64,000 bases of DNA from Facklamia lactis (GCF_015863205.1 NZ_JACBXQ010000004.1:124001-188000); one strand, 5' to 3'. Positions 44,281 to 53,643 are shown, numbered from the stretch's first letter. Made by a program: numbers and translations. The notes: generated from the sequence alone by a model not told the origin.

Positions 44281-44314
44281 GACCCCCTAAATCCTTATTA
44301 GGATTTAGAGGGTC
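44281..44314 (-). terminator. Terminator of the gcv operon
   Basis: 14-bp stem with one mismatch, GACCCCCTAAATCC (44281-44294) with GGATTTAGAGGGTC (44301-44314), loop of 6. It lies 31 nt after the gcvPB stop; the T-tract is weak. Confidence 0.65.
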
Positions 44315-44344
44315 ACTTCATCTAACCTTATGCTTTCTCAATTT

Positions 44345-45841
44345 TTATTCTTGGAGTCCTTCAGGTTTTGTCGCATGCTCTTCAAAAGCAAATTTTAAAA
44401 CTGGCTTACGTGACGCTGCCGCTTCATCTAAACGACGAACTGGTGTATTATGTGGTGCTGACTGTACTAATTCTGGATTCTCAACAGCTTCTTGAGCAAT
44501 CTTAATCAATACATCTGCTACATAATCTAAATCACGTTTAGATTCTGTTTCAGTCGGTTCAACCATTAAACACTCTTCAACAATTAATGGGAAGTAAGTT
44601 GTTGGAGCGTGTACTCCGTAATCTAACATACGTTTCCCAACATCCTTTGCATTAACCCCATACTCTTTCTTGTGACGAGTTAAATTCAATACAAAGTCAT
44701 TTTTATTAAATGATTCAAATGGCGCATCAAAATGATCTTTAACTAATACGCGCAAGTAGTTAGCATTTAATACCGCATCTTCAGATGCACGACGAAGTCC
44801 ATCTGGTCCCATAGCACGAATATAAGAATATGCACGCACATTAACCCCAAAGTTACCATAATTTCCTTTAACACGTCCAAAAGATTTTTCAGGCATTACA
44901 AAAACATACTTGTCTCCTTCTTTTGCAACGTTTGGTCCTGGTAAGAATGGAGCAAGTTTTTCCACAACTCCAATTGGTCCTGAACCTGGCCCCCCCCCAC
45001 CATGAGGTCCTGTAAAGGTTTTATGTAAGTTTAAGTGACAAGCGTCAAATCCCATGGCTCCTGGAGATGTGATGCCCATAATCGCATTCAGGTTAGCACC
45101 ATCATAATATGCTAGTCCTCCTGCTTCGTGGACGATATCTACAATTTCCTTAGCATCTCGCTCAAATAGTCCTGCAGTAGAAGGATTAGTAATCATAATT
45201 CCAGCTGTATCTGGACCTACTGCTGCTCTAACAGCTTCTACATCAATAATTCCTTCTGGTGTAGATGGTAATTCAATTGTTTCAAATCCAGCTACCATAG
45301 CTGTTGCAGGGTTAGTACCATGAGCAGAATCTGGAATTAAAATCACTCGGCGTTGCTCTAATTCGCCAATTGATTCAAAATACGCTTTGAAAGCTAATAT
45401 AGCAGCTAATTCACCTTGCGCACCTGCCGCTGGTTGTAAAGTAATCGTATCCAATTGAGTAATCTCTTGCAAACTTTCTTGCAATTCATACATTAATTGT
45501 AAAGCTCCTTGAGCTGTTTCAGGATCTTGTAAAGGATGAATATTAGCAAAACCATCCATTGCAGCAATATTCTCATTCACTTTTGGATTATACTTCATAG
45601 TACATGACCCTAAAGGATACGGTCCTGATTCAACACCGAAGTTACGGTTTGATAACTGAGTATAATGACGTAAAATTTGTAATTCTGATACTTCTGGAAG
45701 TCTCGCTGGTTCTTTTCGAGAATATTCTCCTAGTTCTGCATCCAAGTCATATTCTTCTACTTCAGATTTTGGCATATCATAGCCTGTATGCCCTTGCGAT
45801 GATATTTCAAAAATTAATTTATCATAGTCTTGTAAAATCAT
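44345..45841 (-). CDS. gcvPB: Glycine dehydrogenase (decarboxylating) subunit 2
   Basis: 498 residues, PLP-binding subunit of the two-part P-protein. PLP site LHKTFTGPHGGGGPGSGPIG with the Schiff-base Lys, plus SCTMKYNPK and PDSAHGTNPATA. With subunit 1 it decarboxylates glycine and passes the aminomethyl group to the lipoyl arm of GcvH. Its ATG overlaps the gcvPA stop (TAATG), so translation is coupled. Last gene of the operon. Confidence 0.97.
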   Translation of the reverse strand: MILQDYDKLIFEISSQGHTGYDMPKSEVEEYDLDAELGEYSRKEPARLPEVSELQILRHYTQLSNRNFGVESGPYPLGSCTMKYNPKVNENIAAMDGFANIHPLQDPETAQGALQLMYELQESLQEITQLDTITLQPAAGAQGELAAILAFKAYFESIGELEQRRVILIPDSAHGTNPATAMVAGFETIELPSTPEGIIDVEAVRAAVGPDTAGIMITNPSTAGLFERDAKEIVDIVHEAGGLAYYDGANLNAIMGITSPGAMGFDACHLNLHKTFTGPHGGGGPGSGPIGVVEKLAPFLPGPNVAKEGDKYVFVMPEKSFGRVKGNYGNFGVNVRAYSYIRAMGPDGLRRASEDAVLNANYLRVLVKDHFDAPFESFNKNDFVLNLTRHKKEYGVNAKDVGKRMLDYGVHAPTTYFPLIVEECLMVEPTETESKRDLDYVADVLIKIAQEAVENPELVQSAPHNTPVRRLDEAAASRKPVLKFAFEEHATKPEGLQE

Positions 45842-47190
45842 TATTTAGCCACCTCCGCTAATGCAGATACAAAGCTATCCATTTCAGCTTTTGTACGCTT
45901 TTCAGTTGCACATAATAAATAAACATTCTCTTGACCGAAGGCCTTTGAAGCATCATACCCGCCAACAAAACCTTTCTCATGAAGGGCCTTGTTAACTTCT
46001 GTAATATCTTTATCCAATTTCACTACAAATTCATTGAAGAATGGTTTAGTATTTAATACTTCAAAGCCTTTATCTTGTAATTGCTTAGCTAAATAATGAG
46101 CATTGTTTATATTGGCTTGTGCAAGTTCTTTAACTCCTTCTTTACCATACGCTGTCATCGCAATCGATGAAGCTAAAGCATATAATGCTTGGTTTGAAGA
46201 ATAGTTTGATGTTGCTTTTTCACGACGAATGTGTTGCTCACGCGTTGATAATGTCATTACAAAACCACGCTTGCCTTCTTCATCAACCGTTTCACCGACA
46301 ATACGAGAAGGGATTTTACGCATTAATTTATCGGTAACAGCGAAGTATCCACAGTGCGGTCCTCCAAATGACATTGGAATTCCAAATGGTTGTACATCGC
46401 CGACTGTAATATCTGCACCTAATACACCTGGTTTTTCTAATTTACCTAGTGCAAGCGGATTAGCTACCACAATTAAAAGTGTTTTACTTCCTTCTAGTTC
46501 CGCTTTAATCGCTTTAATATCTTCAACCGAACCAAAGAAGTTAGGATATTGAACGACCACAGCTGCTACTTCTTTATCCAATTTCGCTTTTAGATCTTCT
46601 ATATCTGTGATATCATTCTTAATTGCAACTTCTTCCGTAGCATAACCTTTACCAAAACCATATGTAGTCACGGTTTCAATGGCTTGAGGATGTACACCCT
46701 TAGAAATCAATACTTTATTAGATTTTTTCACATGTGAAAAGGCAAGGTTTGTAGCTTCAGCAACCGCATTATACCCATCATATAAACCACAGTTTGCTAG
46801 ATCCATACCCGTCATTTCCGCAATCATTGTTTGCCATTCAAATAACGCCTGTAATTCTCCTTGTGAAACTTCAGGTTGATATGGCACGTATGCTGTTAAA
46901 AATTCTTGTCGCATAATCAAATGATTTACAATTGTCGGAATATGGTGATCATAAGTACCGGCACCAAGGAAATATGGTTTTTGGCTAGCTGTTGTATTTT
47001 TAGCTGCCATTGAGCTTGTCTCTTTTAATAATTCGTATTCTGATAAAGCTTCTGGTAAATTCATAGTTCCTTCGCGACGTACATTTTCTGGAACGTCACT
47101 AAAGATATCCATGATATCTTTAACGCCAATTTTTTCTAACATCTCTTGGCGATCTTGATCAGTATTGGGTAAATATCTAAAATTTGCCAT
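45841..47190 (-). CDS. gcvPA: Glycine dehydrogenase (decarboxylating) subunit 1
   Basis: 449 residues. Typical start FRYLPNTDQDRQEMLEKIGV, then FLGAGTYDHHIPTIV and TAYVPYQPEVSQGELQALFE. Partner of GcvPB in a heterotetramer; split P-proteins are the rule in Firmicutes. It follows gcvH by about 120 nt with a hairpin in the gap, and overlaps gcvPB by one base. Confidence 0.97.
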   Translation of the reverse strand: MANFRYLPNTDQDRQEMLEKIGVKDIMDIFSDVPENVRREGTMNLPEALSEYELLKETSSMAAKNTTASQKPYFLGAGTYDHHIPTIVNHLIMRQEFLTAYVPYQPEVSQGELQALFEWQTMIAEMTGMDLANCGLYDGYNAVAEATNLAFSHVKKSNKVLISKGVHPQAIETVTTYGFGKGYATEEVAIKNDITDIEDLKAKLDKEVAAVVVQYPNFFGSVEDIKAIKAELEGSKTLLIVVANPLALGKLEKPGVLGADITVGDVQPFGIPMSFGGPHCGYFAVTDKLMRKIPSRIVGETVDEEGKRGFVMTLSTREQHIRREKATSNYSSNQALYALASSIAMTAYGKEGVKELAQANINNAHYLAKQLQDKGFEVLNTKPFFNEFVVKLDKDITEVNKALHEKGFVGGYDASKAFGQENVYLLCATEKRTKAEMDSFVSALAEVAK

Positions 47191-47256
47191 AATCTGCTCC
47201 TTATATCTATAATTTCTTTAATAGAATCATTGAAATCGATATCATTCTTAGTGAAA

Positions 47257-47286
47257 GATTAGAGCGACCCAAAGGCCACTCTAATC
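47257..47286 (-). terminator. Hairpin between gcvH and gcvPA
   Basis: 13-bp stem with two G-U pairs (47257-47269 with 47274-47286), UUUG loop, weak T-tract. It may be partial termination or a processing site adjusting GcvH against GcvP levels. Confidence 0.4.
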
Positions 47287-47312
47287 TCTAAGTAGAATGT
47301 ATTTAAGTAATC

Positions 47313-47672
47313 TTATTCAGCCGGCTCTTCAGTTAAGAATGCAGAAGTATCAATATCTTCTTCAGCTTCTAACTCAAAGAACCATCCTTTACCTTGTGCA
47401 TCTTCGTTCACTGATTCCGGAGCATCTTCTAATTCTTCATTGATTGCTACTACTTTACCAGCAAATGGAGCATTAACTTCAGAAACTGATTTTACAGATT
47501 CAACTGTAACAATTTCTTCATCTGCATCGAACTCATCATCTACTTCTGGTAATTCAACGTGAACAATATCACCTAATTGTTCAGCTGCGAACGCAGTGAT
47601 TCCAATACGCGCACGATTTGGTGCTACGATTTCAAGATATTCATGTTCCTCTGTGAAAAATACATCTGCCAT
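47313..47672 (-). CDS. gcvH: Glycine cleavage system H protein
   Basis: 119 residues. The lipoyl attachment site is K61 in VESVKSVSEV. It shuttles the aminomethyl and dihydrolipoyl group between P, T and L proteins; in some Firmicutes it also relays lipoate to other complexes. AAAAGGGG precedes the ATG. It lies between gcvT and gcvPA. No lipoate ligase or LipM-type gene is in the window. Confidence 0.96.
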   Translation of the reverse strand: MADVFFTEEHEYLEIVAPNRARIGITAFAAEQLGDIVHVELPEVDDEFDADEEIVTVESVKSVSEVNAPFAGKVVAINEELEDAPESVNEDAQGKGWFFELEAEEDIDTSAFLTEEPAE

Positions 47673-47730
47673 TAAAAAAACCCCTTTTCATATAATTTTT
47701 ATGTTTTTATTTTAACAAAATTCTCAGAAA

Positions 47731-47748
47731 AATGAAAGTACTTTCATT
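47731..47748 (-). terminator. AT-rich hairpin after gcvT
   Basis: Perfect palindrome AATGAAAGTACTTTCATT directly after the gcvT stop, followed on the minus strand by TTTC. Low GC, so weak. Confidence 0.35.
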
Positions 47749-47750
47749 AA

Positions 47751-48893
47751 TTAGTTAGCTTTGTGAACTGCTAGCCAATCTTTTTTTGTTAGCTCTGCTT
47801 CTACTTCTTTCCCACGCACATCAATAATAATTTTATCTCCAACCTTATAGTCTGTTGGGACACGTACAAAACCAATCGGGAATCCGAAAGAAGGAGCTTT
47901 TGTACCTGAAGTAACTACTCCTATCACTTCACCCTCTTGATTTTTAACTTCCATGCCATGGCGAGGAATTTGCTTGCCATCTACTTTAAAGCCTCGAGAT
48001 GCTTCTTTCTTATCACCAGCTCGATAAGCAGCGATGGCTTCTTTACCAATATAGTCTGCTTCTTTATCTTTCGGAACTGCAAAAGCAATTCCTCCGGCAA
48101 TTGGATTGACAGATTCATCAAAGTCATTACCATATAAAGGTAATCCCGCTTCTAAACGTAGTGTGTCACGAGCCCCTAAAGCACACTCTGTCACACCTAA
48201 ATCTTGGCCTTCTTCTACTAGCTTTTTCCAGATTGTAAGCATGTCAGCAGCAGGAATGTATAATTCGAACCCTTCTTCTCCAGTATATCCTGTCCGAGAG
48301 ATTTGAACCTTTTCAACCCCAGCTACTGTTTGATCAGCTTTATAAGAATAATATTCAATCGAAGCTAAATCTGTATCTGTAAGACGTCCTAATAGTTCTT
48401 CTGCCTTTGGTCCTTGTACAGCAATCAAGCCCCAATCATATGTTTCATCAGTAATTTCTACTTGACCATCTTGATTGTGATCCACCATCCAATTCACAAT
48501 TTTCTCACGATTTGAACCATTAGGAGTTACAATTAATTCGTCTTCATTTCGACGATAGTAGATCATATCATCAAGCATACCGCCGTCTTCTTTACAGACA
48601 GCTGTATATTGTGCTTTTCCATCATAAGTAATTTTGCTTACTTCATTTGTTATTAAACCATTCCACCATTCAAAAGCATTAACTTTATTCGTTTTTACAC
48701 GAACTTCTCCCATATGTGAAGCATCGAATAAACCGACTGCTTCGCGGACAGCCTTATGTTCTTCCGCAATCTTACTAATTTGGATTGGTAATCCCCATCC
48801 GCCAAAGTCAGTAATTTTGCACCCTTTTTCAACATAGTAATCATACATTGGTGTTTTCTTTAATCCATTTGCATCTGTTTGTACTTCTGTCAT
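47751..48893 (-). CDS. gcvT: Aminomethyltransferase (glycine cleavage T protein)
   Basis: 380 residues from the ATG at 48893 (AAGGAG with 8-nt spacing; an in-frame GTG at 48902 would overlap it). Motifs: FDASHMGEVRV, the folate-binding QGPKAEELL and RTGYTGEEGFELY. Moves the methylene carbon from the GcvH arm to tetrahydrofolate, releasing ammonia. It starts 12-21 nt after fchA. Confidence 0.96.
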   Translation of the reverse strand: MTEVQTDANGLKKTPMYDYYVEKGCKITDFGGWGLPIQISKIAEEHKAVREAVGLFDASHMGEVRVKTNKVNAFEWWNGLITNEVSKITYDGKAQYTAVCKEDGGMLDDMIYYRRNEDELIVTPNGSNREKIVNWMVDHNQDGQVEITDETYDWGLIAVQGPKAEELLGRLTDTDLASIEYYSYKADQTVAGVEKVQISRTGYTGEEGFELYIPAADMLTIWKKLVEEGQDLGVTECALGARDTLRLEAGLPLYGNDFDESVNPIAGGIAFAVPKDKEADYIGKEAIAAYRAGDKKEASRGFKVDGKQIPRHGMEVKNQEGEVIGVVTSGTKAPSFGFPIGFVRVPTDYKVGDKIIIDVRGKEVEAELTKKDWLAVHKAN

Positions 48894-48914
48894 TTTTAAC
48901 ACTCCTTCTTAATT

Positions 48915-49541
48915 TTAAGGAACAAGAATCTCTTTTACCTGTGCGTATAACGCATCGGCTTTCGCTGATAAATCAGCGACTTTATTATTTGCTAAGTCAA
49001 AATATTCTTGCTTAACGGCTTCATCTTTAATTTGACCACCATTGATATAAAGGTTCAAGCTTGAAGCATGAATAGCTGAACGTAACATTTGAAGTCCAAC
49101 CCCTACATCTGAAATGATCATTTTTTTAATCAACGGGATGACTTCTTCAAATCCAGTTAATATTTTTTCAACTTCATTTAATAAATCAATCGGAGGGCGG
49201 CTCGCAATTTTTAAGCCTTCTTCCATAGCTTCATTTCGCGCAGCAATTTCTTCATCGGTTGCTTTAGGCATTCCATACGCTTTAGATAAAGGCTCAAATT
49301 CACTAGCATCTCGATCAATAATCTCAATGAAAATCTGCTTGCTTTTCTCAAAATCTTCTATTTTTTTTAATAGAAATTCATGTTCTTGTTCAGACATTTT
49401 CTTGTTTTTTGAGAAAATCATCGCCATCAAGATTGCTCCAACACCTAATCCAGCTGTTACTCCAGCTGCTGCACCGCCACCTGGCGTTGGTGCATCAGAG
49501 GCTAACTGATTGATAAATTCTGTAACTTTTAATTCTTTCAT
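48915..49541 (-). CDS. fchA: FchA/formiminotetrahydrofolate cyclodeaminase-family protein
   Basis: 208 residues. The family signature is at the start, LASDAPTPGGGAAAGVTAGLG, followed by the helical FTCD_C fold. Two activities are known: removing ammonia from 5-formimino-THF (purine or histidine breakdown), and methenyl-THF cyclohydrolase (FchA of methylotrophs). With fhs, folD and gcv genes around it and no histidine or purine catabolism genes, the cyclohydrolase role or a formiminoglycine route is equally possible. It is 9 nt after folD. Confidence 0.9.
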   Translation of the reverse strand: MKELKVTEFINQLASDAPTPGGGAAAGVTAGLGVGAILMAMIFSKNKKMSEQEHEFLLKKIEDFEKSKQIFIEIIDRDASEFEPLSKAYGMPKATDEEIAARNEAMEEGLKIASRPPIDLLNEVEKILTGFEEVIPLIKKMIISDVGVGLQMLRSAIHASSLNLYINGGQIKDEAVKQEYFDLANNKVADLSAKADALYAQVKEILVP

Positions 49542-49550
49542 ACTAACACC

Positions 49551-50405
49551 CTACTCTACATTATTGAGTAATTTAGCACCTTTTACCACTTGTGATGCCA
49601 ACACCCCTGTAGTCACTGATCCTACGCCACCAGGAACAGGTGTAATGGCGCTGGCCTTAGGTTCCACTTCCTCAAAGCGAACATCACCTGTTGCTTTACC
49701 ATCTTTATAACCAAACCCAACATCAATGACAGTAGCTCCCTCTTTAATATAATCAGGCCCTACTAATCCCAATGCTCCTGTGGCAGAAACTAGAATATCC
49801 GCTAAAGTGGTATGGAGCGTATTATCTTTTGTATAAACATGGGTATTGGATACTGTTGCATTACGATTAGATAGCATGACAGCTAATGGCTTTCCTACAA
49901 CGGGTGAAGATCCTACAACACAAACTTCAGCACCTTCTAATTCATAATCATAGTAATCTAATATTTCAATACAAGCTTGCGCTGTTGAAGGCGCCATAGC
50001 AGTAGGATCATTATTAATCAATTTCCCTAAGTTTACAGGATTTAAAGCATCCACATCTTTAAATGGATTTAAGCGTTCTGCAATTTCCGCACGTTCAATC
50101 CCTTCTGGGAACGGTTGCATGATGATAACACCTGAAACAGACTCATCTGCATTTAATTCGTCAATTATTTTTAATACATCTTCAGTTGTTTTAGCCTCTA
50201 ATTCTGTACGAGCTTCTGCATCGATTCCGCATTTCTCCATAACCTTAATAGCATTCTTCTCATATGCCATTGACGATGGATTCTCATCTACCCGAAGAAC
50301 GACCAATTTAGGAACGATTCCTTGCTCACGTAAAGCATCTGCTTCTTGCTTTGTACGTTCTCGAATTGCTTTTCCAACTTCTTTACCATCTAATATTTTG
50401 GCCAT
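49551..50405 (-). CDS. folD: Methylenetetrahydrofolate dehydrogenase/cyclohydrolase
   Basis: 284 residues. Catalytic SSMAYEKNAIK (Tyr and Lys of the cyclohydrolase site), nucleotide-binding VVGSSPVVGKPLAVML and VIDVGFGY. The usual DVDGF/L-P motif reads DVDALNP here. Interconverts 5,10-methylene-, methenyl- and 10-formyl-THF with NADP or NAD. Separated from fhs by a strong terminator, so it probably has read-through or its own promoter. First gene of folD-fchA-gcvT. Confidence 0.95.
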   Translation of the reverse strand: MAKILDGKEVGKAIRERTKQEADALREQGIVPKLVVLRVDENPSSMAYEKNAIKVMEKCGIDAEARTELEAKTTEDVLKIIDELNADESVSGVIIMQPFPEGIERAEIAERLNPFKDVDALNPVNLGKLINNDPTAMAPSTAQACIEILDYYDYELEGAEVCVVGSSPVVGKPLAVMLSNRNATVSNTHVYTKDNTLHTTLADILVSATGALGLVGPDYIKEGATVIDVGFGYKDGKATGDVRFEEVEPKASAITPVPGGVGSVTTGVLASQVVKGAKLLNNVE

Positions 50406-50433
50406 AATTATCTCCTTTTATTAATAAATAGAA

Positions 50434-50473
50434 TAAAAAAAGTCGAACGGGCATGAATAATCCCGCCCGACTT
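50434..50473 (-). terminator. Terminator between fhs and folD
   Basis: 12-bp stem with two G-U pairs (50440-50451 with 50462-50473), 10-nt loop, then seven T's on the minus strand. Strong. Confidence 0.85.
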
Positions 50474-50504
50474 TAGACAATCAAAATATTACAAACTATT
50501 TATC

Positions 50505-52175
50505 CTAGAATAATCCTTCAATATTACCTTTTTCATCAACATCAATACGATTTGCTGCTGGTTCTTTAGGTAATCCAGGCATCTTCATGATATCACCTGT
50601 TAAGCACACAATAAATCCTGCACCAGCAGAAACAGTTAAATCACGAATAACCACCTTAAATCCTTCTGGCGCTCCTACCAATGCTTTATCATCAGAGAAT
50701 GAATATTGTGTTTTCGCCATACAAATCGGTAGGTTCCCCATACCTTGGTCTGTAAATTGTTTAACTTTCTTAAGTGCAGCTGGAGTAAACTCAACGCCTG
50801 CACCACGATAAATTTTTGTAACTAAAGCTTCTACTTTTTCTTCGATGCTTGTCTCTAAATCGTAGGCAAACTTGAAATTATTCTCAGCCTCTGCCGCTTC
50901 TACAACAGCATTCGCTAAATCAACTGCTCCTTCTCCACCATTAACAAAGTGAGTAGAAAGAACCACTTTAACTCCCACTTTTTCACATTCTTCACGTAAT
51001 GCTTCGATTTCAGCTTCTGTATCAGTTGGGAACGCATTAATAGCGACAACTGGATTTAATCCAAAGACATTTTGTAAATTGTCAATGTGACGTAATAAGT
51101 TAGGCATACCTTTACGAAGGGCTTCAACATTTTCTGGGCCTAATTCTTTCTTATCTACTCCACCATGCATCTTAAGCGCGCGAATTGTCGCAACAACAAC
51201 AACTGCATCTGGCTTAATTCCTGCTTGGCGAGCTTTAATATCGATAAATTTCTCTGCACCTAAATCTGCTCCAAAACCAGCTTCTGTAATGGTGTAGTCA
51301 GCATAGTTCATCGCTAATTTAGTTGCAATAATTGAGTTACATCCGTGTGCAATGTTCGCAAATGGTCCACCATGAATGAAAGCAGGTGTTCCTTCTAACG
51401 TTTGAACAATATTAGGCTTAATTGCATCTTTTAATAAAGCAGTCGCTGCACCAGCTCCATTGATATCCTTCACTGTTACAGGTGAATTATCTTTACGAGT
51501 ATAAGCAACAATCATGTTACCTAATTTTTCTTTTAATTCAGCTAATGAATTTGATAGACAGAAAGCTGCCATTACTTCAGAAGCTACAACAATGTCATAT
51601 CCGTCTTCACGAGGAACCCCATCAGCGCGACGTCCAAGACCATTAACAATATTTCGTAGTTGACGGTCATTCATATCTACAACACGGCGCCATACAATAC
51701 GATTTACATCAATGTCTAGTGCATTCCCATGATGAATGTGGTTATCTAATAAGGCAGCGATCAAGTTAGTAGCTGCACCGATCGCATGGAAATCACCAGT
51801 AAAGTGCAGGTTAATATCTTCCATTGGAACTACTTGGGCATATCCACCACCAGCAGCCCCACCTTTAACACCAAAGACTGGTCCTAATGAAGGCTCACGC
51901 AAAGCAACAGCTGTCTTTTTACCAATTTTTGATAAACCATCTGCTAGTCCGATAGAGGTAGTTGTCTTACCTTCACCAGCAGGAGTTGGAGTGATAGCAG
52001 TTACTAAGATTAATTTCCCTAGATTATTATCATCCATGTCTAATTGAGTAAAATCAATTTTTGCTTTGGTTTTACCATACGGTTCTAACACTTCGTTAGA
52101 AATCCCTAGCTTAGCTGCAACTTCTTCGATAGGTTGCAAGGTAGCTTCTTGTGCGATTTGAATATCTGTCTTCAT
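50505..52175 (-). CDS. fhs: Formate--tetrahydrofolate ligase
   Basis: 556 residues, full length. ATP site [20 protein letters not shown], then [22 protein letters not shown]-type region and the formate/folate site further on. Joins formate to THF using ATP; reversible, so it can also make ATP from 10-formyl-THF. AAAGGAGG precedes the ATG. Transcribed from a promoter overlapped by a cre-like site and followed by a strong terminator. Confidence 0.97.
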   Translation of the reverse strand: MKTDIQIAQEATLQPIEEVAAKLGISNEVLEPYGKTKAKIDFTQLDMDDNNLGKLILVTAITPTPAGEGKTTTSIGLADGLSKIGKKTAVALREPSLGPVFGVKGGAAGGGYAQVVPMEDINLHFTGDFHAIGAATNLIAALLDNHIHHGNALDIDVNRIVWRRVVDMNDRQLRNIVNGLGRRADGVPREDGYDIVVASEVMAAFCLSNSLAELKEKLGNMIVAYTRKDNSPVTVKDINGAGAATALLKDAIKPNIVQTLEGTPAFIHGGPFANIAHGCNSIIATKLAMNYADYTITEAGFGADLGAEKFIDIKARQAGIKPDAVVVVATIRALKMHGGVDKKELGPENVEALRKGMPNLLRHIDNLQNVFGLNPVVAINAFPTDTEAEIEALREECEKVGVKVVLSTHFVNGGEGAVDLANAVVEAAEAENNFKFAYDLETSIEEKVEALVTKIYRGAGVEFTPAALKKVKQFTDQGMGNLPICMAKTQYSFSDDKALVGAPEGFKVVIRDLTVSAGAGFIVCLTGDIMKMPGLPKEPAANRIDVDEKGNIEGLF

Positions 52176-52226
52176 TAAATCTATTCCTCCTTTAGATAAA
52201 TCACATAGTTTCTCTATGCATAAACC

Positions 52227-52235
52227 ATCATACCA
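52227..52235 (-). promoter_or_regulatory. Extended -10 promoter of fhs
   Basis: Minus strand TGGTATGAT (TG, one base, TATGAT; -10 at 52232-52227), about 50 nt before the ATG. Confidence 0.6.
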
Positions 52236-52244
52236 TAAATTTTT

Positions 52245-52259
52245 AAAAATCGCTTACAA
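52245..52259. promoter_or_regulatory. cre-like site upstream of fhs
   Basis: Minus strand TTGTAAGCGATTTTT matches WTGNAANCGNWNNCW at 14 of 15 positions. It covers the -35 region of the fhs promoter, a repressing position. Confidence 0.6.
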
Positions 52260-52329
52260 ATCTATCACAAAATCAATTTTTAATTATTATTAAAGATAAT
52301 AACTATCTTGAAACAGGTGCTCATTTTCT

Positions 52330-52343
52330 GAAAAGCGCTACCA
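52330..52343. promoter_or_regulatory. Second cre-like site upstream of fhs
   Basis: GAAAAGCGCTACCA matches TGWAARCGYTWNCW at 12 of 14 positions, about 100 nt upstream of the fhs promoter. Confidence 0.35.
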
Positions 52344-52470
52344 TATTACCTAATAAAGTAAAAATAACGAATTAGAATTCGTTTTCATTTCACGATTTTA
52401 TATAAGGAAGTTGTTCTCAAATTATTGAATTTATTTTGCATCTTTTTATTTTCTTCACAAACCTATTTGA

Positions 52471-53589
52471 TTAAATTGCTACCACCTTATACATTCTAGA
52501 ATTTTGATAGCCTAAAAGAACTTTATAATAACCAGCTAATTTTTCATCAATTTCTTTATTTCCTGTATACACCAGCAAGGGGTTACCATTAAGAGTATTG
52601 AGTTTACCAGGAGTCGCAACAATAATGATATCTTTTTTGTTTAGCTTCGCTAACACTTTATCTGATAATTGATGATTCCCTCTGCCAAATAAATAACCTT
52701 GTCCTCCCATAGGAGTCACAATTAATTTACTAGGAGAGTCTCCGATAATATCCAAAATCTCCTGCTCATAAACATCTTTTTTAATCATTTGCTTATTTTT
52801 AATAATATCAATACCGAGCATTGTGGGCTCTAAACCTAATTCTAGCATTACAGGCGCAACACTAGAGCCGGATCCCACGATATAATAGGTATCTTCCTGC
52901 ATATTATCAATAATGTCTAAAGCGGCCGAGATTTGCGCATTTTCATCAGACTGAGGGGTCGGAGATTTAAGATTCTGCAGATGGCTTTCATCATAAGGAA
53001 CACTGAGGTACCCATAAACTTTGGTGAGGATCTCATCTCTCCTAAAAGCGGATTCTTCTATATCAATTACTTCTTCATCCTTTAACGCCATTTTTTGATT
53101 TTTTAAATATTTTATAGCTAACTGTCCAGCGTGCTCAGGTGTTGTAGCATAGACCGGTGAGTGAATCTTCACCCCTGCCGGAATACCGATAACTGGTATA
53201 TCTAAATTTGAAACCGAAGCAATATCCCGAGCCGTTCCATCTCCCCCTGCAAATAAGATTAAATCCACTTCAGCTTCAATTAGTTTTTCTGCAAGCTTCA
53301 AGGTATCTTCAGCTTGACTTTCTCCTTCAATCTTATGAATCACTTCATAGGATAGCTGAGCTTCTTCTGCTATATTTTCTCCCATCTCTCCGCTAGCTAC
53401 AAATAACTTAATATCCTCTTTTAACTCATCTAATGATTTTAAAGCTTTCAAGGCTTTACTAGGCGCCTCCGGATGGGCTCCTCTTTTAAGAGCTTCTTCT
53501 AAAACTAATTTCCCATCTGTTCCTTTCAGTCCTACTCTCCCCCCCATACCTGCAATAGGGTTAATAACTAGACCCAACTTTTTCATCAT
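52471..53589 (-). CDS. ATP-NAD kinase-fold protein, AcoX type
   Basis: 372 residues. NAD kinase/diacylglycerol kinase fold with GLVINPIAGMGG and FAGGDGTARD, but longer than NadK with a distinct C-terminal half (YYIVGSGSSVAPVMLELG; VTPMGGQGYLFGRGNHQLS). This matches the COG3199/AcoX group found beside acetoin, glycine-reductase or polyamine genes; substrate unproven. A separate true NadK exists at 5187. The promoter (ATGACA-17-TATAAT) carries a cre-like site in its spacer, like fhs next door. Two tandem ATGs make the start uncertain by one residue. Confidence 0.8.
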   Translation of the reverse strand: MMKKLGLVINPIAGMGGRVGLKGTDGKLVLEEALKRGAHPEAPSKALKALKSLDELKEDIKLFVASGEMGENIAEEAQLSYEVIHKIEGESQAEDTLKLAEKLIEAEVDLILFAGGDGTARDIASVSNLDIPVIGIPAGVKIHSPVYATTPEHAGQLAIKYLKNQKMALKDEEVIDIEESAFRRDEILTKVYGYLSVPYDESHLQNLKSPTPQSDENAQISAALDIIDNMQEDTYYIVGSGSSVAPVMLELGLEPTMLGIDIIKNKQMIKKDVYEQEILDIIGDSPSKLIVTPMGGQGYLFGRGNHQLSDKVLAKLNKKDIIIVATPGKLNTLNGNPLLVYTGNKEIDEKLAGYYKVLLGYQNSRMYKVVAI

Positions 53590-53614
53590 ATCTCTCCTCT
53601 CTTCAATATTTTTA

Positions 53615-53643
53615 ATTATAGAGCGTTTTCATATTTTTGTCAT
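53615..53643 (-). promoter_or_regulatory. Promoter of the AcoX-like gene
   Basis: Minus strand ATGACA (53643-53638), 17-nt spacer, TATAAT (53620-53615), giving a leader of about 20 nt. Confidence 0.75.
53618..53631. promoter_or_regulatory. cre-like site in the AcoX-like promoter
   Basis: Minus strand TGAAAACGCTCTAT matches TGWAARCGYTWNCW at 12 of 14 positions and lies between -35 and -10. Confidence 0.5.

Noticed and set aside
46229-46552. 107-codon open frame antisense to gcvPA
   Set aside because: Opposite frame of a well-conserved enzyme, no ribosome site, composition reflects the gcvPA codons.
49114-49509. 131-codon open frame antisense to fchA
   Set aside because: Shadow of fchA; no ribosome site or recognisable protein features.
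52176-52470. Glycine riboswitch upstream of the one-carbon genes
   Set aside because: No tandem aptamer motifs were seen here or before folD and gcvT; a promoter and cre-like sites account for the region.
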